10,761 bases of DNA from Oscillospiraceae bacterium (GTDB lineage: Bacteria; Bacillota_A; Clostridia; Saccharofermentanales; Saccharofermentanaceae): assembly GCA_902803365.1 (NCBI GenBank), contig CADCPU010000010.1, positions 1 through 10,761 on the forward strand. The letters are read 5' to 3'. The notes beneath the pieces were generated by a model, which saw only the letters and a program-made list of their open reading frames with translations, was not told the DNA's origin and did no database searches. Both the position numbers and the translations under genes were made by a program. Shown here one piece after another: positions 1 to 6,067 of this stretch. Every line of letters starts with the position of its first letter. Positions within the stretch are counted from its first letter, which is position 1.

Positions 1-193
1 CATGACAGTTCACTCCTTTGCTGATAAGGAAGCATCCATGATACTTTTGGCAGGCAAGAGAGGATCCAAGGATCCCGATCTTCGTATCCTGCCGCCGATC
101 ATCCTTAACGAGAGGCTCGAAAACGGTGAAGTAAGACCGACATCCGTGGTCGAAGATATATATAACAAACCTCATACTCAGTGTTTTATTTAA
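1..193 (+). CDS. C-terminal end of probable tRNA1(Val) adenine-37 N6-methyltransferase (TrmN6/YabB family), 5' truncated
   Basis: Only the last 63 or so codons are in the window; the frame is open to the left edge, so the ATG at position 2 is probably internal. Seen: the tail reads VHSFADKEASMILLAG, then KRGSKDPDLRILPPIIL, then an acidic stretch with NGE and VEDIYN, ending in TAA at 191-193. That pattern (a Val-His segment, a hydrophobic strand, a Lys/Arg-Gly patch, an 'I-L-P-P' core, then NGE...V..IY) resembles the C-terminal end of the TrmN6/YabB SAM-dependent methylases that modify A37 of tRNA1(Val). The catalytic NPPY-type motif would lie upstream and cannot be seen. The following gene is rsmI; in Bacillus the yabB and rsmI genes are near neighbours, which supports the call. 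It could be another small methylase with a similar tail. Confidence 0.68.
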   Translation, partial: MTVHSFADKEASMILLAGKRGSKDPDLRILPPIILNERLENGEVRPTSVVEDIYNKPHTQCFI

Positions 194-201
194 GGTTCCT
201 G

Positions 202-210
202 TGATATAAT
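202..210 (+). promoter_or_regulatory. Extended -10 promoter for rsmI
   Basis: TGaTATAAT at 202-210 is a perfect -10 hexamer with the TG extension. The -35 region about 17 bases upstream (around 182-187, TGTTTT) is poor, as expected for an extended -10 promoter. It lies just after the upstream stop codon. The predicted transcript start is near 217, leaving a leader of about 22 bases with GGAGG at 227-231. No hairpin terminator separates the two genes, so read-through is also possible. Confidence 0.6.
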
Positions 211-238
211 CAGCGGGTAAAAACACGGAGGTGCTTTT

Positions 239-1069
239 GTGCTGTATCTGGTCGGAACTCCGATAGGCAATATGGGCGATATTTCAGAGCGGGCTTGCGA
301 AGTATTGAGCGAGGTCGATCTTGTCGCCTGCGAAGATACGAGACGCACGGGGCTTCTCCTCTCCAATCTCGGCATTAAGAACGATCTTTTCTCTTACCAT
401 GAGCATAACAAAGCGGCCAAGGGTCCGATCCTCGTAAATAAGCTTAAAGAGGGTCAGAACATCGCTCTCGTAAGCGATGCGGGCATGCCGTGCATCAGTG
501 ATCCGGGCGCGGATCTCGTGAAGCTCTGTATCGAAGAAGATCTTGATGTCACTGTCGTACCGGGTCCTGTAGCGGGAATAACCGCACTTGTTATGAGCGG
601 ACTTTCAGCCAGGAGATATCACTTCGAAGGCTTTATCCCGGTCGAGTCAAAAGAGCGCAAGGAACGCATCTCAAAGCTTAAGGACATAAGAGAGACGATC
701 ATCATCTATGAGGCGCCGCACAGGCTCCTTAAGACGATCGAGGATCTCGTGAATGCAGGCTTCGGTGATTGCCGTGCGGCTTTCTGCAGGGAACTTACCA
801 AGAAGTACGAGCAGGTCATAAGACTTAAACTGTCAGAAGCGTCCGAATGGTTTACAAATACACCGCCGAAGGGTGAATTCGTCGTATGTATCGAGCCGCT
901 CGCAGAGCAGGCCTCTGAAGATCAGATGACGCAGGAAGAGCTCGATGCTCTCATTGTCGAGATGGCACAAAATGGCGAGCCTACAAAAAAGATCGCCGCA
1001 ACACTTGCCGAAAAGACCGGTAAGAATAAAAAAGAACTATACGCATATATAGTGAATCTGATAAAATAG
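239..1069 (+). CDS. rsmI: 16S rRNA (cytidine-1402-2'-O)-methyltransferase RsmI
   Basis: RsmI uses S-adenosylmethionine to 2'-O-methylate C1402 in the decoding centre of 16S rRNA, the same nucleotide N4-methylated by RsmH; it acts in the cytoplasm on the small subunit. The 276-residue product has the family's usual length. Seen: N-terminal GTPIGN (residues 6-11), the glycine-rich SDAGMPCISDPG (79-90), VPGPVAG (107-113), YEAPHRL (157-163), RELTKKYE (184-191) and KGEFVV (211-216), all typical of the tetrapyrrole-methylase fold. Residues about 228-276 form the helical C-terminal domain. The start is GTG at 239, supported by GGAGG at 227-231 with a 7-base spacer and by conserved sequence beginning at once (LYLVGTPIGN). 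It has its own promoter and ends 31 bases before the PAS-GGDEF-EAL gene, so the two may be co-transcribed. Confidence 0.96.
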   Translation: MLYLVGTPIGNMGDISERACEVLSEVDLVACEDTRRTGLLLSNLGIKNDLFSYHEHNKAAKGPILVNKLKEGQNIALVSDAGMPCISDPGADLVKLCIEEDLDVTVVPGPVAGITALVMSGLSARRYHFEGFIPVESKERKERISKLKDIRETIIIYEAPHRLLKTIEDLVNAGFGDCRAAFCRELTKKYEQVIRLKLSEASEWFTNTPPKGEFVVCIEPLAEQASEDQMTQEELDALIVEMAQNGEPTKKIAATLAEKTGKNKKELYAYIVNLIK

Positions 1070-1100
1070 ATATACTTTGAATTAGGGAGATCATCAGGTT

Positions 1101-3572
1101 ATGAGCGATTTGCAAGGTGAGATATACAGATCAAGAGAGGACATGCTCAAGATCTTAAATATGACAACGCTTGAAGAAGTGTCTTCGGTCATGTCATCGG
1201 CTCTCATATGCTCATTTATCGTTATCCCTAGAGAAGAGCGAATGTATTTTTCCGACCGCATGTGCGACATCATGGGTTCGAGTGCTTCACAGGATGTTCT
1301 TCTCCTGTCATTCCTTCAGTATGTTCCCGAGAACGAGCGTGAGGGAGTAGCCAGAAAATACCAGAATGCTTTTAAAGATCTCGTGCTTGCAAATGTCGAG
1401 CACATATATATCAATCATTCCATCAGGAAATCATCGGTCGGCATCATCGAAGTCGAGACACATCTGCAGGCTTTGAAGGTCGACCGCGAGACTTTTGTAG
1501 TCGGTGTCATGATCGATAAGACCAGGAGCCGTATGGACAAGATCGCCAAGCAGCTCTTCGCTGAAGGCATCAACGAGTATATCTTCTCCTATGATTCCCT
1601 GAGCGATACCTGCTATGTAAACAGGAAGTTCGTTACGGATTTCGGTCTGAGATCGGACACGATCCCGAATGCTTCAAGAGAGGTCTTAAGGTACCTCTCT
1701 CCTGAAGATGTCGACAGATTTACGGACGGCATCAGAGACTTTATCAAGAACAAGACTCCGTTTGAAGGTGACTTCGTATTCCTGTCAGCGGGAAGAGGCG
1801 AGATCCACTTAAGATCGAACGGATTATCGGATAAGGGTCAGGACGGCCCGGATCCTCAGTATATCTCCGGTTGCTTCAGCGACATAACGGGCTTTGTTGA
1901 AGACGAGTCCATCAGAACGAACCTTATCGAGGGTTCTTCAGCGATCACGTTCTATGCCGATTACAGGATGGGCAAGATCGTATTCTCTGAGAATATCCAT
2001 GAGATACTTCCTGATATCGAGACAGAGCATAACGGTGACTTTATCGAGATCGTTGCAGGCAAGATCGTACCTGAGGACAGGAAGAGATTCCGTGACATAA
2101 TGCATCAGATCATAGACGGAAAGCAGGAGAAGTTCTCCGTCGAGTTCCGTGTAATGGATAACGACGAGAGAGTCATCTGGATAGCATGCCGAGGCAAGAG
2201 CTTCTTCGATACTTCGAGGCAGTCTCTGATGCTCGTAGGTACTATTTTCGATCTCACGAGAATGAATGAGGTAAGGGAAGACGTTGAGCGTAACGCATCA
2301 TGTCACGAACTTACCGGTTTCCCTACACGTGAGAGGCTCCTGTCTGACGCAGAGGTCGTATTCAGGAACAAGGATCTCCTCTCGGCAGCGGTCGTGCTGG
2401 TCGATATCAACGGATTCCATTCATTTAATGACAGATACGGCAGATCGGCAGGTAACGAGATCCTGATCGCCGTCGGTAATATGCTTCAGGAACATCTTCC
2501 TGAGGGTGCTTCTATCTACCACATCGGAGTAGACATCTTCTGTATCCTCTGGCCTCATGCATCGAGGATCAAGGTAACGGAATACATGAGCTATCTGCAG
2601 GAAGAGAGCATCCAGCCTCTCGAGATGGGCAGAGGATCGTTCTTTATCACATACGGTCTTTCAGCTGCCATCTATCCGTCCTGCGGCTCCGTGGTCGATG
2701 AGCTCCTCGTCAATGCGGAGATCGCGCTCCACAAGGTAAAGCAGGATAAGAAGCTCAAGTATGCGATCTATTCACCTGTAGATAAGCGTGAACTTAAGGA
2801 GAGACTCGACTTTGAGCTCCAGATCACGCAGTCCATAAGAAACAACATGGAGAGCTTCCAGCTCTACTATCAGCCGCTCATCAACGCTAAGACAGAGCAG
2901 CTCGACGGTGCCGAAGCACTCCTTCGCTGGATTGCCCCGAACGGCGAGCTCGTTAATCCTGAGCGAGTCGTTAATGCGCTCGAATCCACTGACCAGATGG
3001 AGACGATCGGTGCGTGGATCCTGGACAAGGCCATCGGCCAGTGTGCAAGATGGATCCAGAGTGGCGCAGATCCGAACTTCTACGTGCATATCAACGTAAC
3101 GGCAGATGACCTCGTAAGAAGGGATTTTGCAAGTGACGTAATGAGCGTTCTTGCAAGGTACAATCTCTCTCCTAAGAATATCCTTCTGGAGATCACGGAG
3201 ACATCCCTCATGAGAAACATCGCAATGTGCCGTCAAAACCTCATAAGGCTCCGTAACGAGAATGTCAGGATCGCTCTTGACGACTTTGGTACCGGTTATT
3301 CTTCGTTCAACTACTTAAGAGAGCTTCCTGTCGATGAGATCAAGATCGATAAGGCTTTCGTAGACGATATGGACACGATCGCGTTCAACCGCTCGTTCAT
3401 ATCGGCTATCACGATGCTTGCTCACTCCATCAAGAAGCACGTCTGCGTAGAGGGTGTAGAGAACGAAGGTCAGGCAAAGGCTATCAGGGATATGGGCGCC
3501 GACGTCCTCCAGGGCTATTACTACGGTAAGCCTCTGACTGTCTTTAACTTCGAGAATAAGTACTTCAAGTAA
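1101..3572 (+). CDS. PAS-GGDEF-EAL signalling protein, probable c-di-GMP phosphodiesterase with degenerate GGDEF
   Basis: This 823-residue protein has no signal peptide or clear membrane helix, so it is probably cytosolic. Residues about 275-390 resemble a PAS/PAC domain (FSVEFRVMDNDERVIW, then VGTIFDLTRMNE). Residues about 155-268 look like a second, weaker PAS ending in SGCFSDITGF, and 30-140 may be a third. The GGDEF domain (about 400-560) starts at CHELTGFPTR and keeps Asp435, but its signature is GVDIF (476-480): the second Gly and the Glu are replaced, so cyclase activity is unlikely. The EAL domain (about 570-820) has EALLRW (605-610), Asn665, LEITE (696-700), DDFGTGYSS (727-735), Lys748, VEGVE (783-787) and Gln804, the expected catalytic set. 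Inference: it hydrolyses c-di-GMP to pGpG, with the PAS and GGDEF parts acting as sensors. The ATG follows GGGAG at 1085-1089, a slightly long spacing of 11. The sensed signal is unknown. Confidence 0.92.
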   Translation: MSDLQGEIYRSREDMLKILNMTTLEEVSSVMSSALICSFIVIPREERMYFSDRMCDIMGSSASQDVLLLSFLQYVPENEREGVARKYQNAFKDLVLANVEHIYINHSIRKSSVGIIEVETHLQALKVDRETFVVGVMIDKTRSRMDKIAKQLFAEGINEYIFSYDSLSDTCYVNRKFVTDFGLRSDTIPNASREVLRYLSPEDVDRFTDGIRDFIKNKTPFEGDFVFLSAGRGEIHLRSNGLSDKGQDGPDPQYISGCFSDITGFVEDESIRTNLIEGSSAITFYADYRMGKIVFSENIHEILPDIETEHNGDFIEIVAGKIVPEDRKRFRDIMHQIIDGKQEKFSVEFRVMDNDERVIWIACRGKSFFDTSRQSLMLVGTIFDLTRMNEVREDVERNASCHELTGFPTRERLLSDAEVVFRNKDLLSAAVVLVDINGFHSFNDRYGRSAGNEILIAVGNMLQEHLPEGASIYHIGVDIFCILWPHASRIKVTEYMSYLQEESIQPLEMGRGSFFITYGLSAAIYPSCGSVVDELLVNAEIALHKVKQDKKLKYAIYSPVDKRELKERLDFELQITQSIRNNMESFQLYYQPLINAKTEQLDGAEALLRWIAPNGELVNPERVVNALESTDQMETIGAWILDKAIGQCARWIQSGADPNFYVHINVTADDLVRRDFASDVMSVLARYNLSPKNILLEITETSLMRNIAMCRQNLIRLRNENVRIALDDFGTGYSSFNYLRELPVDEIKIDKAFVDDMDTIAFNRSFISAITMLAHSIKKHVCVEGVENEGQAKAIRDMGADVLQGYYYGKPLTVFNFENKYFK

Positions 3573-3584
3573 TTGGTTGACCTG

Positions 3585-3615
3585 CACAAAAACGCGCGCG
3601 TTTTATTGTGTTTTT
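3585..3615 (+). terminator. Rho-independent terminator after the GGDEF-EAL gene
   Basis: CACAA at 3585-3589 pairs with TTGTG at 3606-3610, and AAACG at 3590-3594 pairs with CGTTT at 3599-3603. This leaves a CGCG loop and a 2-base TA bulge, and is followed by TTTTT at 3611-3615. It begins 13 bases after the stop codon. TTGAC (3577-3581) and GTCAA (3616-3620) could close an outer stem around it. Confidence 0.8.
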
Positions 3616-3643
3616 GTCAAATAACGAGTATCTTAGCCCCTTC

Positions 3644-3668
3644 CGAATTGATATTTGTGTCGAATTGA
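3644..3668 (+). repeat. Two direct copies of CGAATTGA upstream of the membrane-protein gene
   Basis: CGAATTGA occurs at 3644-3651 and again at 3661-3668, 17 bases apart start to start. The second copy overlaps a candidate -35 element. This could be a tandem binding site for a regulator, or chance in an AT-rich stretch. Confidence 0.3.
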
Positions 3669-3699
3669 ACTTTGACCGATTTATTCTTATCATTATCTT
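3665..3699 (+). promoter_or_regulatory. Candidate promoter(s) for the 3749 membrane-protein gene
   Basis: Two overlapping solutions fit. The first is TTGAAC (3665-3670), 17 bases, TATCAT (3688-3693). The second is TTGACC (3672-3677), 16 bases, TATCTT (3694-3699). Either puts the transcript start near 3700-3706, after the terminator at 3585-3615 and before the ATG at 3749. That argues for the 3749 start over the in-frame ATG at 3710, which would have almost no leader. Confidence 0.5.
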
Positions 3700-3748
3700 G
3701 CAAGCGGCAATGGCGTCGCTTTTTGGAGGAAATGGTAAGGTCAAAGGG

Positions 3749-4471
3749 ATGGATAAGTTAGAGAAAAAGAACATTTTCCAAAGGATCCGGGCAAGAATGG
3801 AAGATAAGGACATCAATGTATCCCTTATCGCTACTTCTATTGTCGTAAATACGATTACGGCTATGTTCAAACTGAGCTTCGGATTCTATCTCATCAATCT
3901 TTGGGTCATCATGCACGCTGTTTACTTTGTCGTTATGGCTGTCGTAAGGTACAGGACGATGAAGCAGTACATCTACTGCAAGACGATAATCGACCCTGTT
4001 AAGAGATATGACCTCGAGTTTGATATCCATAACAGAAGCGGTAAGTTCAGTTTCCTTATAGGAGTCACGTATCTGCTCCTGTGTATCAGGATGTTCATCG
4101 TAGGCGATGTCGTCCTTATCGGCGGGCTCCTTTGCTATCTGTTCATCGTAACGACGTTGATCAAGATCAGCTTTGCAGTCTACGGCCTCATCGTAACGAG
4201 GAGCAAGCAGAATCCGGTAATCAGAGTAATGAAGGTCATCGGCATGATCGATGCATCCTTGTCGGTAGTTCCGACTTTATATACGACACTTTCATATCTG
4301 GGCTATAATGAAGCAGCTGAGATATCATCACTGCTCGGTATCATGACGAGTATCGGCGTAATGATAAGCGGTATCGTAATGGCCAACAGGCGCAAAGATC
4401 ACTACCTTGAGCGCTATGTTCTTTCCGTGCTCGAAAATGATCAATCATGCGAGCAAGTTTATGCGGAATAG
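3749..4471 (+). CDS. Uncharacterised six-helix membrane protein
   Basis: I do not recognise the family. From ATG 3749 the product is 240 residues. A basic N-terminus (MDKLEKKNIFQRIRARMEDK) is followed by six likely membrane segments at about 24-46, 48-68, 100-118, 120-149, 163-185 and 191-212, and a charged cytoplasmic tail from about 213 (ANRRKDHYLERY). The loop at 69-99 is hydrophilic. No transporter signature, nucleotide-binding motif or protease motif is visible. The frame stays open upstream to GTG 3608, but that codon lies inside the preceding terminator. ATG 3710 has no ribosome binding site and would start almost at the predicted transcript start. ATG 3749 has TAAGG at 3736-3740 at a usable distance, though the site is weak. 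It probably forms its own unit or runs into the zinc-ribbon gene 42 bases downstream. Confidence 0.75.
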   Translation: MDKLEKKNIFQRIRARMEDKDINVSLIATSIVVNTITAMFKLSFGFYLINLWVIMHAVYFVVMAVVRYRTMKQYIYCKTIIDPVKRYDLEFDIHNRSGKFSFLIGVTYLLLCIRMFIVGDVVLIGGLLCYLFIVTTLIKISFAVYGLIVTRSKQNPVIRVMKVIGMIDASLSVVPTLYTTLSYLGYNEAAEISSLLGIMTSIGVMISGIVMANRRKDHYLERYVLSVLENDQSCEQVYAE

Positions 4472-4473
4472 TG

Positions 4474-4479
4474 TATAAT
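4474..4479 (+). promoter_or_regulatory. Candidate -10 element for the zinc-ribbon gene
   Basis: A perfect TATAAT sits 2 bases after the stop codon of the membrane-protein gene and 34 bases before the next ATG. No good -35 hexamer is visible 16-18 bases upstream, so its strength is uncertain. Confidence 0.45.
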
Positions 4480-4513
4480 ATCCGTGACTAACCCCATAAA
4501 GGAGGCATAGCTT

Positions 4514-5023
4514 ATGGCAATTTTCGATCCTAAGACTAAGGTCATTTCAGGATATCAGAAGACTATAGAGGAAAAGAACAGGATCATTGAGAAGTACTAT
4601 GATCAGATCGGCAGACTTTATTATGGTCAGTACAAGGATATGTCCGTTGACGTAACAAAGGATATCAATGCCAAGTGCGACGAGGTCACGAACCTCTATC
4701 GCGAGATCAAGGATTGCGAACTTAAGATCCTTTTCGAAAAAGGATTGAAGCTCTGCCCTAATTGCGGCAAGGAGAACATGCTCGCATACGCTTTCTGCTT
4801 TGCATGCGGTGCCAAGTTCGAAGAAGGCTCTGACAGAGCTCCTGCAGAAGCAAAGATCGAGATCCGCAAGGATGAGCCGGCAGCAGAAGAACCTGCAGCA
4901 GAAACAGCTGAGGCTGCGGAAGAGACAGTTGCAGAGGCTGTTGAAGAAGTAAAGGAAGAAGTCGCTGAAACAGCTGAGGCGACGGAAGAAGCACCTGCTT
5001 CAGAGGAAACTCCTGAAGCATAA
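4514..5023 (+). CDS. Coiled-coil zinc-ribbon protein with acidic Ala/Glu-rich tail
   Basis: The exact family is not recognised. The 169-residue product has three parts. Residues about 14-78 are charged and helical, probably a coiled coil (QKTIEEKNRIIEKYYDQIG). A four-cysteine zinc ribbon follows, with CPNC at 81-84 and CFAC at 95-98, each followed by Gly. Residues about 105-169 are low-complexity and strongly acidic, built from E, A, T, P and V with few lysines. There is no signal peptide or membrane segment, so it should be cytosolic. The ribosome binding site is near ideal: AAAGGAGG ending at 4505, 8 bases before ATG 4514, suggesting good expression. It stands between a weak promoter and a strong terminator. 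The acidic tail might interact with basic partners such as ribosomal proteins or be a disordered spacer; that is speculation. Part of the tail comes from repeated DNA. Confidence 0.85.
   Translation: MAIFDPKTKVISGYQKTIEEKNRIIEKYYDQIGRLYYGQYKDMSVDVTKDINAKCDEVTNLYREIKDCELKILFEKGLKLCPNCGKENMLAYAFCFACGAKFEEGSDRAPAEAKIEIRKDEPAAEEPAAETAEAAEETVAEAVEEVKEEVAETAEATEEAPASEETPEA
4901..4980 (+). repeat. Imperfect tandem duplication inside the acidic tail
   Basis: GAAACAGCTGAGGC is present identically at 4901-4914 and 4967-4980, in the same reading frame and 66 bases (22 codons) apart. The sequence between is also GAA/GCT-rich. This suggests the acidic tail grew by internal duplication and may vary in length between strains. 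Confidence 0.55.
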
Positions 5024-5044
5024 GGCATATAAGTTTTTGAGCAT

Positions 5045-5084
5045 AAATGATGGGGCATCAGTCTTTTCTGAGCCCCATCATTTT
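5045..5084 (+). terminator. Strong Rho-independent terminator after the zinc-ribbon gene
   Basis: AAATGATGGGGC (5045-5056) pairs perfectly with GCCCCATCATTT (5072-5083). Inside it, TCAG (5058-5061) pairs with CTGA (5068-5071) around a TCTTTT loop with one bulged A. The 3' arm runs into TTTT at 5081-5084. It starts 21 bases after the stop codon and separates this gene from hpf. Confidence 0.9.
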
Positions 5085-5149
5085 AATTATACCAAATTTT
5101 TGAGGATTGTGTCGTTTTCCGTGTTACCGTCTGTAAATAAGATATGAAC

Positions 5150-5155
5150 TATAAT
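5150..5155 (+). promoter_or_regulatory. Candidate -10 element for hpf
   Basis: A perfect TATAAT lies 53 bases before the hpf ATG and downstream of the terminator, so a promoter is needed near here. The -35 position (about 5127-5132, CCGTCT) does not match the housekeeping consensus. An activator or an alternative sigma factor is possible but not shown. Confidence 0.45.
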
Positions 5156-5208
5156 CTCTACAAGGGGAGACCCTATAGAACAATTTATCTACGGAAGGAT
5201 GTGATTAT

Positions 5209-5754
5209 ATGAAGATCACGACGCAGGGCAAGGGAATCAGGATCGGCCAGAGACTCGAACAGAAGATCGGGGATAAGATGAGTAAATTCGATAAGTACTT
5301 TGGTGAGGAAGGCACCTTTAACGTACGTATCAGACCCGAGGGAGATAAGATGGTCGTAGAGATCACATTGAAGCTCAATAACAGGATCTACAGAGCGGAG
5401 GCCAGAGACGAAGAGATCCTTACTGCAGTAGACAGAACAATCGACAAGCTCGAATCGCAGATAAGAAGACAGAAGACAAAGTTCCTTAAGCAGAAGAAAG
5501 AATATCCTCAGATCGTCAGTTTCCTTGAGGATGAAGCAGATTCAGATTTTGACTTTGAGGAGGAGTTAGAGGAAAAGAAGATAATAAAGAGAAAGACATT
5601 CGAATTGAGACCGATGTCTTCCGAGGATGCAATACTCCAGATGGAAATGTTAGGACACAATTTCTTGGTTTACCTGGATGCTGATACAAACGTGGTAAGT
5701 GTAATTTACAAGCGTAAGGACGGCAACTACGGTTTAATTGAACCGGCCTATTGA
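5209..5754 (+). CDS. hpf: Ribosome hibernation promoting factor, long form (HPF/YvyD)
   Basis: Long HPF binds the 30S subunit in the mRNA/tRNA channel and, through its C-terminal domain, pairs ribosomes into inactive 100S dimers during slow growth or starvation. The 181-residue product matches the long form. Residues 1-100 are the ribosome-binding domain (MKITTQGKGIRIGQRLEQKI at the start; the basic helix LESQIRRQKTKFLKQKK at 81-97). Residues 101-126 are an acidic linker (EDEADSDFDFEEELEEKK). Residues 127-181 are the dimerisation domain, with KRKTFELRPMSSEDAILQME, LGHNFLVYLDADT and YKRKDGNYGLIEP, all characteristic. The ATG at 5209 has AAGGA at 5195-5199, a 9-base spacer. The gene is a single unit between two terminators. 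A (p)ppGpp synthetase lies 2.7 kb downstream, but co-regulation is only inferred. Confidence 0.97.
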   Translation: MKITTQGKGIRIGQRLEQKIGDKMSKFDKYFGEEGTFNVRIRPEGDKMVVEITLKLNNRIYRAEARDEEILTAVDRTIDKLESQIRRQKTKFLKQKKEYPQIVSFLEDEADSDFDFEEELEEKKIIKRKTFELRPMSSEDAILQMEMLGHNFLVYLDADTNVVSVIYKRKDGNYGLIEPAY

Positions 5755-5805
5755 TCCTTCCTGAGTGGTAATCCTTCACATAGCCGTTTTTACGCAAGTG
5801 GTTAT

Positions 5806-5835
5806 AGACCGTCCTCTGCGGAGGACGGTCTTTCT
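5806..5835 (+). terminator. Rho-independent terminator after hpf with UNCG-type tetraloop
   Basis: AGACCGTCCTC (5806-5816) and GAGGACGGTCT (5821-5831) form a perfect 11-bp stem closed by TGCG, a C(UGCG)G loop of the unusually stable UNCG class, followed by TTTCT. It lies 51 bases after the hpf stop codon. Confidence 0.92.
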
Positions 5836-5996
5836 GTGTCCGGAAAAGAGCGATATTATTTTCGTGACATAGGCGTGGTGAAGAAGGATGAAAGAAGATT
5901 TCTCCCGAAATTAGCAAATCTTATTGATATGTGGTATTATTGGTAGGCGAAACAGAATAGGATTATCAGTAAAAAGCCTGATATTAAAAGTGTTTG
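5836..5996. other. Intergenic stretch between the hpf terminator and the rpsU promoter
   Basis: No recognised gene was found. There is a 23-codon + strand reading frame, GTG 5878 to TAG 5944-5946, starting KKDERRF after the initiator and ending in WYYW, but it has no convincing ribosome binding site. A weak second promoter for rpsU may lie here: TTAGCA (5911-5916), 18 bases, then TGgTATTAT with the hexamer at 5935-5940. No riboswitch or leader fold could be recognised. Confidence 0.4.
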
Positions 5997-6025
5997 TTGA
6001 CTTGAAATCAAGTTTTTAGTATAAT
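5997..6025 (+). promoter_or_regulatory. Near-consensus promoter of rpsU
   Basis: TTGACT (5997-6002), a 17-base spacer, then TATAAT (6020-6025): five of six and six of six matches to the housekeeping consensus. The expected start is near 6032, giving a leader of about 36 bases. A second TATAAT at 6035-6040 has no clear -35. An inverted repeat covers the end of the -35 and the start of the spacer. Confidence 0.85.
6000..6013. promoter_or_regulatory. Inverted repeat in the rpsU promoter, candidate operator
   Basis: ACTTGA (6000-6005) and TCAAGT (6008-6013) are a perfect 6-bp dyad separated by AA, overlapping the last three bases of the -35 hexamer and the spacer. This position suits a repressor, or the dyad may be chance. 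No regulator gene is visible nearby. Confidence 0.35.
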
Positions 6026-6067
6026 TCTTTCCGTTATAATTTTTACGCACGAGGGGAGGGATAAAGA

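Noticed and set aside
1071..1076. TATACT as a -10 element for the GGDEF-EAL gene
   Set aside because: No -35 match exists 16-18 bases upstream, and the 31-base gap to rsmI fits co-transcription.
2772..3236. A 154-codon - strand frame opposite the EAL domain
   Set aside because: The + strand frame here has catalytic EAL motifs, and the reverse product resembles no family.
4696..5058. Ser/Ala-rich open frames on the - strand opposite the zinc-ribbon gene
   Set aside because: Repetitive GAA/GCT codons automatically leave the opposite strand open, and the longer frame would start inside a terminator hairpin.
5516..5917. A 133-codon - strand frame across the end of hpf
   Set aside because: It crosses the hpf terminator and the HPF dimerisation domain, and has no family features.
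5755..5946. In-frame open extension of about 63 codons after the hpf stop codon
   Set aside because: HPF already ends in the usual YGLIEP tail and the extension runs through the terminator stem, so a readthrough product is unlikely.
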